Shown: piece by piece, positions 14,595 through 22,993 of the stretch
How positions within the stretch are numbered: the first letter of the stretch is position 1
How the letters are laid out: every line of letters begins with the position of its first letter
Assembly (NCBI GenBank): GCA_900539625.1
Contig: UQCW01000036.1
Span: 1 to 27,196 of the forward strand
Direction of reading: 5' to 3'
DNA from: an uncultured Prevotella sp.
GTDB taxonomy: Bacteria > Bacteroidota > Bacteroidia > Bacteroidales > Bacteroidaceae
Length of the DNA stretch: 27,196 nt
The notes under the pieces: generated by a model
The model's input: the letters and a program-made list of their open reading frames with translations, nothing else
What the model was told of the DNA's origin: nothing
Databases searched by the model: none
Position numbers and translations under genes: made by a program

Positions 14595-14984
14595 TTATAC
14601 TCTTCTTCTCTTCGGAGGACGGCAACCGTTGTGTGGCAACGGCGTAACGTCGATGATCTCAGTTACCTCAATGCCGGCACCATGGCAAGCACGGATAGCG
14701 GATTCACGACCGTTACCTGGACCTTTGACATAAGCCTTCACTTTGCGGAGACCCAAATCGTAAGCTACCTTTGCGCAATCCTGAGCTGCCATCTGAGCAG
14801 CGTAGGGAGTGTTCTTCTTAGAACCGCGGAAACCCATCTTTCCGGCAGAAGACCAAGAGATGATCTGACCTTCACTGTTAGCCAAAGATACGATGATGTT
14901 GTTGAATGAGCTGTGGACGTGCAACTGGCCCATAGCGTCAACCTTTACATTTCTCTTTTTAGCTGCGACTGTTTTCTTTGCCAT
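14595..14984 (-). CDS. rpsK: 30S ribosomal protein S11
   Basis: Platform protein of the small subunit that contacts the E-site mRNA region, 129 aa and full length. The core includes GQLHVHSSFNNIIVSLANSE, SSAGKMGFRGSKKNTPYAAQ and the C-terminal NGCRPPKRRRV, which is nearly invariant in the family. The N-terminus is Lys-rich (MAKKTVAAKKRNVKV). It lies 9 bases after rpsM. Confidence 0.98.
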   Translation of the reverse strand: MAKKTVAAKKRNVKVDAMGQLHVHSSFNNIIVSLANSEGQIISWSSAGKMGFRGSKKNTPYAAQMAAQDCAKVAYDLGLRKVKAYVKGPGNGRESAIRACHGAGIEVTEIIDVTPLPHNGCRPPKRRRV

Positions 14985-14993
14985 ATCTATTTA

Positions 14994-15374
14994 TTATTTA
15001 GTAGCTTTTTTCTTGTTAGCGACAGTCTTCTTGCGACCCTTACGCGTACGTGCATTATTCTTCGTGCTCTGGCCGCGAACAGGCAAACCAATACGATGGC
15101 GAACACCACGATAGCAACCAATGTCCATCAGGCGCTTGATGTTCAACTGAATTTCAGAGCGGAGGTCACCTTCCACCTTGTACTCAGCGCCGATGATTTC
15201 ACGGATCTTAGCGGCTTGGTCATCGGTCCAATCCTTAACTTTAAGATCTCTGTCTATGCCGGCCTTATCCAAGATTTTAGCCGAACTACTGCGACCTATT
15301 CCGTAGATGTAGGTCAAAGCGATTTCGCCTCGCTTGTTCTGAGGCAAATCAACACCAACAATTCTTATTGCCAT
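14994..15374 (-). CDS. rpsM: 30S ribosomal protein S13
   Basis: Head protein that bridges to L5 on the large subunit, 126 aa. It starts MAIRIVGVDLPQNKRGEIAL, has the helix-two-turn-helix region near YIYGIGRSSSAKIL, the conserved GCYRGVRHRIGLPVRGQST, and ends in a basic tail (RTRKGRKKTVANKKKATK) that reaches the P-site tRNA in known structures. It lies 28 bases after rpmJ. Confidence 0.98.
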   Translation of the reverse strand: MAIRIVGVDLPQNKRGEIALTYIYGIGRSSSAKILDKAGIDRDLKVKDWTDDQAAKIREIIGAEYKVEGDLRSEIQLNIKRLMDIGCYRGVRHRIGLPVRGQSTKNNARTRKGRKKTVANKKKATK

Positions 15375-15402
15375 ATGATTTTATAAAATTTTTCGTATGG
15401 GG

Positions 15403-15519
15403 TTAACCCTGACGCATTTTTAACTTAGGGTTCTTCTTGTTAATTACGAACAAACGGCCCTTGCGACGTACGATTTTGCAGTCTGCCGTTCGCTTCTTCA
15501 AAGATGCTCTAGTCTTCAT
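15403..15519 (-). CDS. rpmJ: 50S ribosomal protein L36
   Basis: A 38-aa protein found by direct reading between infA and rpsM. It begins MKTRASLKKRTADCKIVRRK and ends NKKNPKLKMRQG. Zinc-type L36 has three Cys and one His; here only Cys14 remains (Thr11, Asn27 and Leu33 replace the others), so this is the zinc-independent form usual in Bacteroidota. The location, 12 bases after infA, is the standard one. It is easily missed because of its size. Confidence 0.95.
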   Translation of the reverse strand: MKTRASLKKRTADCKIVRRKGRLFVINKKNPKLKMRQG

Positions 15520-15531
15520 ATCTTTTTCTTG

Positions 15532-15750
15532 TTATTTGTATCTAAATACGATGCGACCTTTGGAGAGGTCGTATGGACTCATCTCAACTTTTACTTTATC
15601 GCCTGGAAGAATCTTGATGTAGTGCATACGCATCTTTCCAGAGATATGACCAGTGATTTCGTGTCCATTTTCTAATTCAACACGGAACATCGCGTTGCTC
15701 AGCGCTTCTACGATGACACCGTCTTGCTCAATTGCAGCTTGTTTGGCCAT
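15532..15750 (-). CDS. infA: Translation initiation factor IF-1
   Basis: OB-fold factor that binds the ribosomal A site during initiation, 72 aa. It reads MAKQAAIEQDGVIVEALSNA at the start, has MFRVELENGHEITGHISGKM in the middle and ends SPYDLSKGRIVFRYK. An upstream in-frame ATG would give 111 aa, but that extension overlaps map and has no resemblance to IF-1; the start at 15750 gives the exact family length. It starts 4 bases after the map stop. Confidence 0.97.
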   Translation of the reverse strand: MAKQAAIEQDGVIVEALSNAMFRVELENGHEITGHISGKMRMHYIKILPGDKVKVEMSPYDLSKGRIVFRYK

Positions 15751-15754
15751 AGGA

Positions 15755-16549
<795 letters not shown>

Positions 16550-16564
16550 TCAGATTACTCTTAA

Positions 16565-17914
16565 TTAGTAGGCAGAAATGTTACTTGAATGTGAACGCAC
16601 ATGACCTGAGTTCAACAAGCCGTCGTATCTTCTTACCAACAAATGGCTTTCGATCTGTTGGAGCGTGTCGAGCACAACACCCACGAGAATCAACAGAGAA
16701 GTACCTCCGAAGAACTGGGCGAAGCCCTGGCTGACGCCAAACACACCAGCAAATGCCGGAAGAATCGCAATGATCGAGATGAACAATGAACCTGGAAGAA
16801 GGATTCGCGACATAACCGTATCGAGGTAGTCGGCCGTTGGTTTGCCCGGCTTAACGCCTGGGATGAAACCGTTGTTGCGCTTCATGTCTTCAGCCATCTG
16901 CACTGGGTTGAGCGTGATGGCAGTATAGAAATACGTGAAGGCAATGATCAGAACAACCAAGACAATGTTGTAAGGAACACTTGTGTGGTCGCGGAAGCTC
17001 ATCCAAAATCCACTGGAATTAGCATCTGCCGTTGACGATACAATCGTTAAAGGTATGAACATGATTGCCTGCGCAAAGATGATTGGCATGACGTTGGCTG
17101 CGAAGAGCTTCAAAGGGATGTACTGACGTGCACCGCCGAGCTGCTTGCTGCCTTCAACACGCTTGGCATATTGAACAGGAACCTTGCGAGTGGCCTTTAC
17201 CAAAACGATGGCCAAAGCCATCACAAAGAGCAGGGCTATAATCTCGAAAAGGAATTTCACCAATCCACCTCCCTGGCTTCCAGAGAGAGCATTTACAAAT
17301 TCTTGGCCTAAAGCCTCTGGTAAACGGGCAATGATACCAATCATGATGATCAAAGAAACACCGTTGCCAACACCTTTGTCGGTGATGCGTTCACCCAACC
17401 AAAGGATGAACATACTACCTGCGGCCAAGATTATTGTTGACGAGATCATGAACTGCCATCCCATTTCTACACGGAATGCGCCTCCAACCTGATTGTGAAG
17501 GTTTATCAGATATGCAGGAGCCTGGAACACAAGAATGGCAATTGTCAGCCATCGCGTGTACTGATTCATCTTTCGTCTGCCACTTTCACCTTCGCGCTGC
17601 ATCTTCTGGAAGTAAGGCACTGCCATACCCAGAAGCTGGATAACGATCGACGCTGAAATGTAAGGCATGATACCCAATGCAAATACAGAAGCATTTGAGA
17701 AGGCACCACCCGAGAACATGTTCAACAAGGACATCAAGCCCTCGCTCGTCTGGTCGCGCAGACCCTGCAGACCGGTCGGACCCGGGTCAATACCAGGAAG
17801 CACCACGTAGGAACCAAAGCGATAGATTGCGACAAAAAGGAGAGTGATGAGGATTCGAGATTTCAAATCCTCAATTCTCCAAATGTTCTTGACAGTCTCA
17901 ATAATCTTTTTCAT
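16565..17914 (-). CDS. secY: Protein translocase subunit SecY
   Basis: Pore subunit of the Sec translocon in the inner membrane, 449 aa with ten predicted transmembrane helices. Recognisable parts include the helix-1 region LLFVAIYRFGSYVVLPGID, the plug-side SLLNMFSGGAFSNASVFALG, the QLLGMAVPYFQKM segment, and the cytoplasmic loop around NNGFIPGVKPGKPTADYL. The C-terminus ends LLVRRYDGLLNSGHVRSHSS, slightly longer than usual. It lies 14 bases after rplO. SecE and SecG are not in this window. Confidence 0.98.
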   Translation of the reverse strand: MKKIIETVKNIWRIEDLKSRILITLLFVAIYRFGSYVVLPGIDPGPTGLQGLRDQTSEGLMSLLNMFSGGAFSNASVFALGIMPYISASIVIQLLGMAVPYFQKMQREGESGRRKMNQYTRWLTIAILVFQAPAYLINLHNQVGGAFRVEMGWQFMISSTIILAAGSMFILWLGERITDKGVGNGVSLIIMIGIIARLPEALGQEFVNALSGSQGGGLVKFLFEIIALLFVMALAIVLVKATRKVPVQYAKRVEGSKQLGGARQYIPLKLFAANVMPIIFAQAIMFIPLTIVSSTADANSSGFWMSFRDHTSVPYNIVLVVLIIAFTYFYTAITLNPVQMAEDMKRNNGFIPGVKPGKPTADYLDTVMSRILLPGSLFISIIAILPAFAGVFGVSQGFAQFFGGTSLLILVGVVLDTLQQIESHLLVRRYDGLLNSGHVRSHSSNISAY

Positions 17915-17928
17915 TGACAGAGACTTTG

Positions 17929-18375
17929 TTAGATTTTCGTAGCCGTACCACCAGCAGCCTGGATGGCAGCTTCAGCGCTCTTTGAGAATGCGTGAGCAAC
18001 CACGTCGATCTTGGCAGTGAGCTGACCATTACCAAGGATCTTAACCAAGTGCTTAGATGAAATCATACCGGCTGCAATCAGTTCCTCAACACCGATTTTC
18101 GTCAAGTTAGAAGCCTCGGCGATAGCCTGGAGCGTTGAAACATTGATTGCCTTATACTCAACACGATTGATATTCTTGAAGCCGAACTTCGGCAAGCGAC
18201 GCTGCAAAGGCATCTGGCCACCTTCGAAACCAATCTTCTTGCTGTAACCGGAACGCTGCTTGGCACCCTTGTGACCACGGGTAGAAGTACCACCCATGCC
18301 AGAACCAGGACCGCGGCCGATACGCTTGCAAGAATGAGTTGAACCGTTAGCGGGTTTTAAAGTATGTAATTTCAT
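17929..18375 (-). CDS. rplO: 50S ribosomal protein L15
   Basis: Late-assembly protein contacting 23S domain II, 148 aa. The extended basic N-terminus reads MKLHTLKPANGSTHSCKRIG, followed by Gly/Arg-rich RGPGSGMGGTSTRGHKGAKQ, then MPLQRRLPKFGF and a globular C-terminal domain (IGVEELIAAGMISSKHLVKI). It lies 22 bases after rpmD. Confidence 0.98.
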   Translation of the reverse strand: MKLHTLKPANGSTHSCKRIGRGPGSGMGGTSTRGHKGAKQRSGYSKKIGFEGGQMPLQRRLPKFGFKNINRVEYKAINVSTLQAIAEASNLTKIGVEELIAAGMISSKHLVKILGNGQLTAKIDVVAHAFSKSAEAAIQAAGGTATKI

Positions 18376-18397
18376 GACTTTCTTTTTAGTATTTTAT

Positions 18398-18574
18398 TTA
18401 GTCTACGACCTTAACCAAATGATGAACCTTATTAATCATACCACGGATAACAGGAGTGTCCTCCTTTTCAACCACGTGGTTCATTTTAGTAAGACCCAGG
18501 GCATTTAGCGTTCTTTTCTGATCGATGGGAGCACCGATCCGGCTCTTTGTTTGCTTGATTTTTATAGTTGCCAT
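18398..18574 (-). CDS. rpmD: 50S ribosomal protein L30
   Basis: A 58-aa protein found by reading the gap between rpsE and rplO. It starts MATIKIKQTKSRIGAPIDQK, continues RTLNALGLTKMNHVVEKED and ends INKVHHLVKVVD, matching the whole length of bacterial L30. It starts 6 bases after the rpsE stop, as expected for the spc order S5-L30-L15. Confidence 0.96.
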   Translation of the reverse strand: MATIKIKQTKSRIGAPIDQKRTLNALGLTKMNHVVEKEDTPVIRGMINKVHHLVKVVD

Positions 18575-18580
18575 AGTCGT

Positions 18581-19087
18581 TTATCCTCTGAATACTTTTT
18601 CCATAGAAATACCACGATGCTGAGCAATTGTTCTTGCGTCACGCATCTCACTCAAGGCCAAGATTGTAGCCTTAACCAAGTTGTGAGGGTTAGAAGAACC
18701 CTTAGACTTAGCCAAAACGTCAGTGATACCAACGCTATCCAAAACGGCACGCATTGCACCACCAGCTACAACTCCGGTACCTTCAGAAGCAGGGAGGATG
18801 ATGACCTCAGCACCGCCGAAGCGAGCGCTCTGCTCGTGAGGTACAGTACCTTTGATAACAGGCACCTTCACCAAGTTTTTCTTGGCAGCTTCTACGCCTT
18901 TGGCGATGGCGGCAGTAACTTCGCCAGCCTTACCCAAACCGTAACCGATAACGCCCTTGCCGTCACCGACAACAACGATTGCTGCAAAAGTGAAAGTACG
19001 ACCACCCTTGGTGACCTTAACTACTCGATTGATAGCAACGAGTCTATCCTTTAATTCTTCGCTATTAACTTGTACTCTGTTTGCCAT
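18581..19087 (-). CDS. rpsE: 30S ribosomal protein S5
   Basis: Small-subunit protein at the mRNA entry channel, linked to accuracy; 168 aa. The double-stranded-RNA-binding-like half has KVTKGGRTFTFAAIVVVGDG and GVIGYGLGKAGEV, and the second half has IILPASEGTGVVAGGAMRAV and KSKGSSNPHNLVKAT. It starts 5 bases after the rplR stop. Confidence 0.98.
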   Translation of the reverse strand: MANRVQVNSEELKDRLVAINRVVKVTKGGRTFTFAAIVVVGDGKGVIGYGLGKAGEVTAAIAKGVEAAKKNLVKVPVIKGTVPHEQSARFGGAEVIILPASEGTGVVAGGAMRAVLDSVGITDVLAKSKGSSNPHNLVKATILALSEMRDARTIAQHRGISMEKVFRG

Positions 19088-19092
19088 ATCAA

Positions 19093-19437
19093 TTAGAATT
19101 TAAGTCCTCCCTTGCGGGCTCCGTCAGCAACTTCTTTAACACGACCATGGTAGAGGTAACCATTACGATCGAACACTACGCGAGTGATGCCAGCCTCGAT
19201 GGCCTTCTTGGCAACAGCTTCACCAACCTTGGCTGCCTGTTCCTTCTTAGGCATGGCTTCCATGCCCAAAGAAGAGGCTGCTACCAACGTAGAAGCAGTT
19301 TCGTCGTTGATGATCTGAACGTAGATTTGCTTGTTACTTCTGAACACAGTCAAACGGGGGCATTCGGCAGTGCCGGAAATTTTATTGCGTACCCGATATT
19401 TAATTTTGATGCGTCTTTGTTCTTTATTAGTTGTCAT
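19093..19437 (-). CDS. rplR: 50S ribosomal protein L18
   Basis: 5S rRNA-binding protein of the central protuberance, 114 aa. The sequence shows the basic N-terminus with KEQRRIKIKYRVRNKISG, the strand CPRLTVFRSNKQIYVQIIND and the C-terminal DRNGYLYHGRVKEVADGARK, all typical. It lies 18 bases after rplF. Confidence 0.98.
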   Translation of the reverse strand: MTTNKEQRRIKIKYRVRNKISGTAECPRLTVFRSNKQIYVQIINDETASTLVAASSLGMEAMPKKEQAAKVGEAVAKKAIEAGITRVVFDRNGYLYHGRVKEVADGARKGGLKF

Positions 19438-19455
19438 AATCTTACAGTCTTAAAA

Positions 19456-20025
19456 TTACTTAGCACCAGCTGACTTACCAGACTTTCTACGAATCTGTTC
19501 GCCAACATACAAAATACCCTTACCCTTGTAAGGTTCAGGCTTGCGGAAAGAACGAATTTTGGCACATACAAGGCCCAAAAGCTGCTTGTCGCAGGATTCG
19601 AGGCAAATATACGGGTTCTTATTTCTTTCAGACTTCGTTTCTACCGTAATCTCCTTCGGGAGTTGCAAGAAGATGCTGTGAGTGTAGCCGAGAGCGAACT
19701 CAATCAAGTTGCCCTGGTTTGAAACACGGTAACCGACACCGACAAGCTCCATTTCCTTCTTATAGCCCTGAGAAACGCCAACAACCATATTGTTGACCAG
19801 TGCTCTATAAAGGCCGTGGAAAGCCTGCTTCTGCTTGTTTTCAACCGTGTCGTTCTTCTCGTCAATAGCGAAAGTGATTTCGTTATTTTCAATAGTTACT
19901 ATGATAGAAGGATCAACGACTTGGCTCAACTCACCCTTCGGTCCTTTCACAGACACTACATTATCCTGCAAAGTCACTGTTACACCAGCAGGGATGTTAA
20001 TCGGCAATTTACCTATTCTAGACAT
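19456..20025 (-). CDS. rplF: 50S ribosomal protein L6
   Basis: Two-domain protein near the sarcin-ricin loop and the factor-binding site, 189 aa. It begins MSRIGKLPINIPAGVTVTLQ, has SVKGPKGELSQ in the first repeat and PEPYKGKGILYVGEQIRRKS in the second. It lies 15 bases after rpsH. Unusually for this phylum it has a perfect Shine-Dalgarno sequence six bases before the ATG (see separate entry), which also fixes the start. Confidence 0.98.
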   Translation of the reverse strand: MSRIGKLPINIPAGVTVTLQDNVVSVKGPKGELSQVVDPSIIVTIENNEITFAIDEKNDTVENKQKQAFHGLYRALVNNMVVGVSQGYKKEMELVGVGYRVSNQGNLIEFALGYTHSIFLQLPKEITVETKSERNKNPYICLESCDKQLLGLVCAKIRSFRKPEPYKGKGILYVGEQIRRKSGKSAGAK

Positions 20026-20031
20026 TTTATT

Positions 20032-20037
20032 CCTCCT
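20032..20037 (-). promoter_or_regulatory. Strong Shine-Dalgarno sequence before rplF
   Basis: The minus strand reads AGGAGG, then six bases, then the rplF ATG. I saw no comparable non-coding, well-spaced AGGAGG before the other genes of this cluster. Bacteroidota ribosomes largely hide their anti-Shine-Dalgarno sequence, so a full match is notable. Confidence 0.85.
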
Positions 20038-20040
20038 AAA

Positions 20041-20436
20041 TTAGTATACATAGCAAAGAACTTCACCACCGATCTTCAGTTCAGAAGCCTCTTTGTCAGT
20101 CATAACACCTTTGGACGTGGAGATGATAGCAATACCAAGTCCGTTAATAACTCTCGGCATTTCGCGGTAGCCAGTGTACTTACGCATACCCGGCGTAGAC
20201 ACGCGCGTCAAGCTCTTGATGGCATTGACCTTGCTCTGAGGATTGTACTTCAAAGCGATTTTGATGGTACCCTGAGGACCGTCCTCCTCAAACTTGTAGT
20301 TGAGAATGTAACCCTTTTCGAAAAGGATCTTGGTGATGTCCTTCTTCAAATTTGAAGCGGGGATTTCAACTACACGATGCTTCGCCTGGATAGCATTGCG
20401 CAACCGCGTCAAATAATCTGCTATAGGATCTGTCAT
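20041..20436 (-). CDS. rpsH: 30S ribosomal protein S8
   Basis: Central-domain 16S-binding protein, 131 aa. It starts MTDPIADYLTRLRNAIQAKH and has the C-terminal RNA-binding segment RVINGLGIAIISTSKGVMTD and GGEVLCYVY. In E. coli S8 represses the spc operon by binding near rplE; no matching element was identified here. The 62-base gap before it, with a small hairpin, is the longest between any two genes of the cluster. Confidence 0.98.
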   Translation of the reverse strand: MTDPIADYLTRLRNAIQAKHRVVEIPASNLKKDITKILFEKGYILNYKFEEDGPQGTIKIALKYNPQSKVNAIKSLTRVSTPGMRKYTGYREMPRVINGLGIAIISTSKGVMTDKEASELKIGGEVLCYVY

Positions 20437-20458
20437 AAATAAAATAATTTTTAATTAA

Positions 20459-20473
20459 TCGGGACTACCCCGA
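20459..20473 (-). repeat. Small hairpin in the rpsN-rpsH gap
   Basis: TCGGG and CCCGA arms (5 bp) enclose a five-base loop, inside the otherwise AT-rich 62-base gap. On the minus strand it is followed by ATTAATTAAAAATTATTTTA rather than a clean U-run, so termination is not indicated. It may be a processing or binding site. Confidence 0.4.
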
Positions 20474-20498
20474 CAATATTAAACAATATGTTGTATGA

Positions 20499-20801
20499 TT
20501 ACCAACTTGCTTTCTTTACGCCCGGGATAAGACCGTTAGAAGCCATCTCGCGGAATTGGATACGAGAAAGACCAAACAATCTGATGTAACCTTTTGGACG
20601 ACCCGTCAATTTGCAACGGTTGTGCAAACGGATGGGGTTGGCGTTACGAGGGATAGACTGGAGTTTGCGAGCAGCCTCATAAGCTTCAACAGGATCGTTG
20701 CTCTTGTTAACGATTTCCTTCAAAGCAGCACGCTTTGCAGCATACTTGGCTACCAACTTGGCTCTCTTTACCTCGCGAGCCTTCATAGATTCTTTTGCCA
20801 T
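20499..20801 (-). CDS. rpsN: 30S ribosomal protein S14
   Basis: Head protein of the small subunit, 100 aa. It begins MAKESMKAREVKRAKLVAKY and has the conserved CKLTGRPKGYIRLFGLSRIQ and the terminal GLIPGVKKASW. Only one cysteine is present, so this is the long zinc-independent form, not the 61-aa four-cysteine form. It starts 6 bases after rplE. Confidence 0.98.
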   Translation of the reverse strand: MAKESMKAREVKRAKLVAKYAAKRAALKEIVNKSNDPVEAYEAARKLQSIPRNANPIRLHNRCKLTGRPKGYIRLFGLSRIQFREMASNGLIPGVKKASW

Positions 20802-20807
20802 ATCGCT

Positions 20808-21365
20808 TTACTTGTTATTAGCGTTTTTGAAAGGAAGACCAAATTCTTTGAGGAGAGCGTAGCCCTCTTCGTCCGTCGGAGCTGTAGTCACGAACGTGAT
20901 GTTCATACCCAGGATGCGGTCGATAGTATCGATGTTGATTTCAGGGAAGATAATCTGCTCCTGAATACCGAGCGTGTAGTTACCACGTCCGTCAAACTTG
21001 CTTTCGATACCCTTGAAGTCGCGGATACGAGGCAAAGCCACGCGAACCAACTTCTCCAAGAATTCATACATACGCTCACGGCGCAAAGTCACGCGAACAC
21101 CGATAGGCATTTTCTTACGCAACTTAAAGTTGGCGACGTCCTTACGAGAAACCGTAGGCACAGCCTTCTGGCCTGTAATAGCGGTAAGTTCGTTGACAGC
21201 TACATCAATGATCTTCTTGTCAGCCGTTGCGATACCCAAACCCTGATTGATAACAATCTTCTTGAGTACTGGAATCTGCATAGAAGAACTATAGTTGAAC
21301 TGCTTCATCAGAGCCGGAGCAATGCGCTCGGCATATTCCTTTTTAAGGTTTGCTGTATTACTCAT
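20808..21365 (-). CDS. rplE: 50S ribosomal protein L5
   Basis: 5S rRNA-binding protein that contacts P-site tRNA and S13; 185 aa. Typical motifs are IPVLKKIVINQGLG near the N-terminus, ITGQKAVPTVSRK, KLRKKMPIGVRVTLR and NYTLGIQEQIIFPEI. Its ATG shares one base with the rplX stop codon (TAATG), so translation is probably coupled. A GGAGAGGAG stretch before the ATG lies inside the rplX coding region and may be only its Glu-Glu codons. Confidence 0.98.
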   Translation of the reverse strand: MSNTANLKKEYAERIAPALMKQFNYSSSMQIPVLKKIVINQGLGIATADKKIIDVAVNELTAITGQKAVPTVSRKDVANFKLRKKMPIGVRVTLRRERMYEFLEKLVRVALPRIRDFKGIESKFDGRGNYTLGIQEQIIFPEINIDTIDRILGMNITFVTTAPTDEEGYALLKEFGLPFKNANNK

Positions 21366-21685
21366 TACTTAATCTCCTCTCCTGATTTTTTTGCATAACG
21401 AACCAACTTGTTCTCGTCGTTCAAGCGACGTCCGATACGTGTTGGCTTACCAGTTTTGGGGTCAACCACGTTCAAATTGGAAATGTGAATAGGAGCTTCC
21501 ATCTTCACAATACCACCTTGAGGATTCTTGGCGCTTGGCTTTTGGCTTTTGGAAACCATGTTGATGCCTTCAACGACTGCACGCTGCTTATCAACAAGAA
21601 CCTTAGTGACCTTGCCAGTCTTGCCCTTATCCTCGCCGGCGTTTACATAAACAGTATCGCCTTTTTTAATATGTAATTTTGCCAT
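21365..21685 (-). CDS. rplX: 50S ribosomal protein L24
   Basis: Assembly-initiating protein of the large subunit, 106 aa. It has an N-terminal KOW motif (KKGDTVYVNAGEDKGKTGKV, residues 7-26), then INMVSKSQKPSAKNPQGGIV and a C-terminal NKLVRYAKKSGEEIK. It lies 23 bases after rplN. Confidence 0.98.
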   Translation of the reverse strand: MAKLHIKKGDTVYVNAGEDKGKTGKVTKVLVDKQRAVVEGINMVSKSQKPSAKNPQGGIVKMEAPIHISNLNVVDPKTGKPTRIGRRLNDENKLVRYAKKSGEEIK

Positions 21686-21708
21686 TACTATTTTTTCAGT
21701 TTACGGGA

Positions 21709-22074
21709 TTAAAGAACCTCAGGTGCCAAGGAAACGACCTTCATGTTGACAGCACGCAACTCACGAGCTACAGGGCCGAAGATACGGCTACCTCTTAATT
21801 CTCCAGCATTGTTGAGGAGAACGCAAGCATTGTCATCAAAGCGGATGTAAGAGCCATCAGCACGACGGATCTCTTTCTTCGTACGTACAATCAAAGCCTT
21901 AGATACGGCACCTTTTTTAATATCACTCGACGGGATGACATTCTTGACAGAAACAACAATTACATCACCGACGGAAGCGTAACGACGCTTCGTACCTCCC
22001 AGCACACGGATGCACAATGCCTCGCGGGCACCGCTGTTATCTGCTACTGTAAGTCTGGATTCTGCTTGTATCAT
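21709..22074 (-). CDS. rplN: 50S ribosomal protein L14
   Basis: Interface protein that binds near L19 and the 16S bridge, 121 aa. It opens MIQAESRLTVADNSGAREAL and has IRVLGGTKRRYASVGDVIVV, ADGSYIRFDDNACVLLN and the C-terminal GPVARELRAVNMKVVSLAPE. It starts 2 bases after the rpsQ stop. Confidence 0.98.
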   Translation of the reverse strand: MIQAESRLTVADNSGAREALCIRVLGGTKRRYASVGDVIVVSVKNVIPSSDIKKGAVSKALIVRTKKEIRRADGSYIRFDDNACVLLNNAGELRGSRIFGPVARELRAVNMKVVSLAPEVL

Positions 22075-22076
22075 AA

Positions 22077-22346
22077 TTACTTAGCTCTTTCTACAATTTC
22101 TACAACTCTCCAACGCTTAGTCTTGCTCAAAGGACGAGTTTCCATGATGAGCACCGTATCGCCTACGTTGCACTCGTTCTTCTCGTCATGAACATGATAC
22201 TTCTTCGTCTTTGAGACAAATTTACCATAAATAGGGTGTTTCTCCTTGAACTTGGCTGCAACAACAATGGTTTTTTCCATTTTGGTGCTAACGACAACAC
22301 CCTGTCTCGTTTTTCTTAAATTTCTAGCTTCCATTTGGACCATCAT
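22077..22346 (-). CDS. rpsQ: 30S ribosomal protein S17
   Basis: OB-fold 16S-binding protein, 89 aa as listed. Core motifs are RKTRQGVVVSTKMEKTIVVA and HPIYGKFVSKTKKYHVHDE, with METRPLSKTKRWRVVEIVER at the C-terminus. The start is uncertain: ATG codons lie at 22346 (overlapping the rpmC stop as TAATG), 22343 and 22334. The last gives MEARNLRKT and 85 aa, which matches most relatives more closely; the first has the overlap geometry seen elsewhere in the cluster. Confidence 0.96.
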   Translation of the reverse strand: MMVQMEARNLRKTRQGVVVSTKMEKTIVVAAKFKEKHPIYGKFVSKTKKYHVHDEKNECNVGDTVLIMETRPLSKTKRWRVVEIVERAK

Positions 22347-22540
22347 TATTTGTTAAGTTCGTTTTCTCTCAACACAGTCTTCATCTTGGCAATCGTACGA
22401 CGAGCGTCCTTGATCTGTGCAGGATTTTCGAGTGGAGAAACACTGTGGTTGAGCAGCATTTGGTTATACTTTGCCACCTCAGCATCCAATCTTTCAGCCA
22501 ATTCGTTGGCTGGGATTTGTCTAATTTCTGCAATTTTCAT
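22346..22540 (-). CDS. rpmC: 50S ribosomal protein L29
   Basis: Small two-helix protein at the tunnel exit near L23, 64 aa. It reads MKIAEIRQIPANELAERLDA and then LLNHSVSPLENPAQIKDARR and TIAKMKTVLRE. It starts 2 bases after rplP. Both ends abut neighbours, consistent with tight co-translation. Confidence 0.97.
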   Translation of the reverse strand: MKIAEIRQIPANELAERLDAEVAKYNQMLLNHSVSPLENPAQIKDARRTIAKMKTVLRENELNK

Positions 22541-22542
22541 AA

Positions 22543-22968
22543 TCAGGCGTTTTTATCGTAGTCGTGTCTAACAACAAATTTGGTAGTAACAGGAAGTTTC
22601 TGAGCAGCCAAGCGGAGAGCCTCCTTAGCTACTTCGAAAGGCACACCCTCAATTTCGAAGATGATGCGACCCGGAGTGATAGGGAAGACATATCCAACGG
22701 GATCACCCTTACCTTTACCCATACGTACGTCAGCAGGCTTCTTCGTGATAGGTTTGTCAGGGAAGATACGAATCCAGCTCTGTCCCTCACGCTGCATATA
22801 ACGCGTCATGGCGATACGTGCAGCTTCAATTTGACGGCCGGTGAGCCAGTGTGTATCAAGGCTCTTGATACCAAAGCTACCGAATGCCAACTGATTACCG
22901 CGCTGAGCGTTGCCTTTGCAGCGACCCTTTTGCGGTCTTCTGTATTTTGTTCTTTTCGGTTGTAACAT
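22543..22968 (-). CDS. rplP: 50S ribosomal protein L16
   Basis: Protein that helps place A-site tRNA, 141 aa. It starts MLQPKRTKYRRPQKGRCKGN and has GIKSLDTHWLTGRQIEAARI, RIFPDKPITKKPADVRMGKG and the glycine-rich VGYVFPITPGRIIFEIEGV. Complete, 25 bases after rpsC. Confidence 0.98.
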   Translation of the reverse strand: MLQPKRTKYRRPQKGRCKGNAQRGNQLAFGSFGIKSLDTHWLTGRQIEAARIAMTRYMQREGQSWIRIFPDKPITKKPADVRMGKGKGDPVGYVFPITPGRIIFEIEGVPFEVAKEALRLAAQKLPVTTKFVVRHDYDKNA

Positions 22969-22993
22969 AATACTCTAAGTTGTAAACTTAAAA

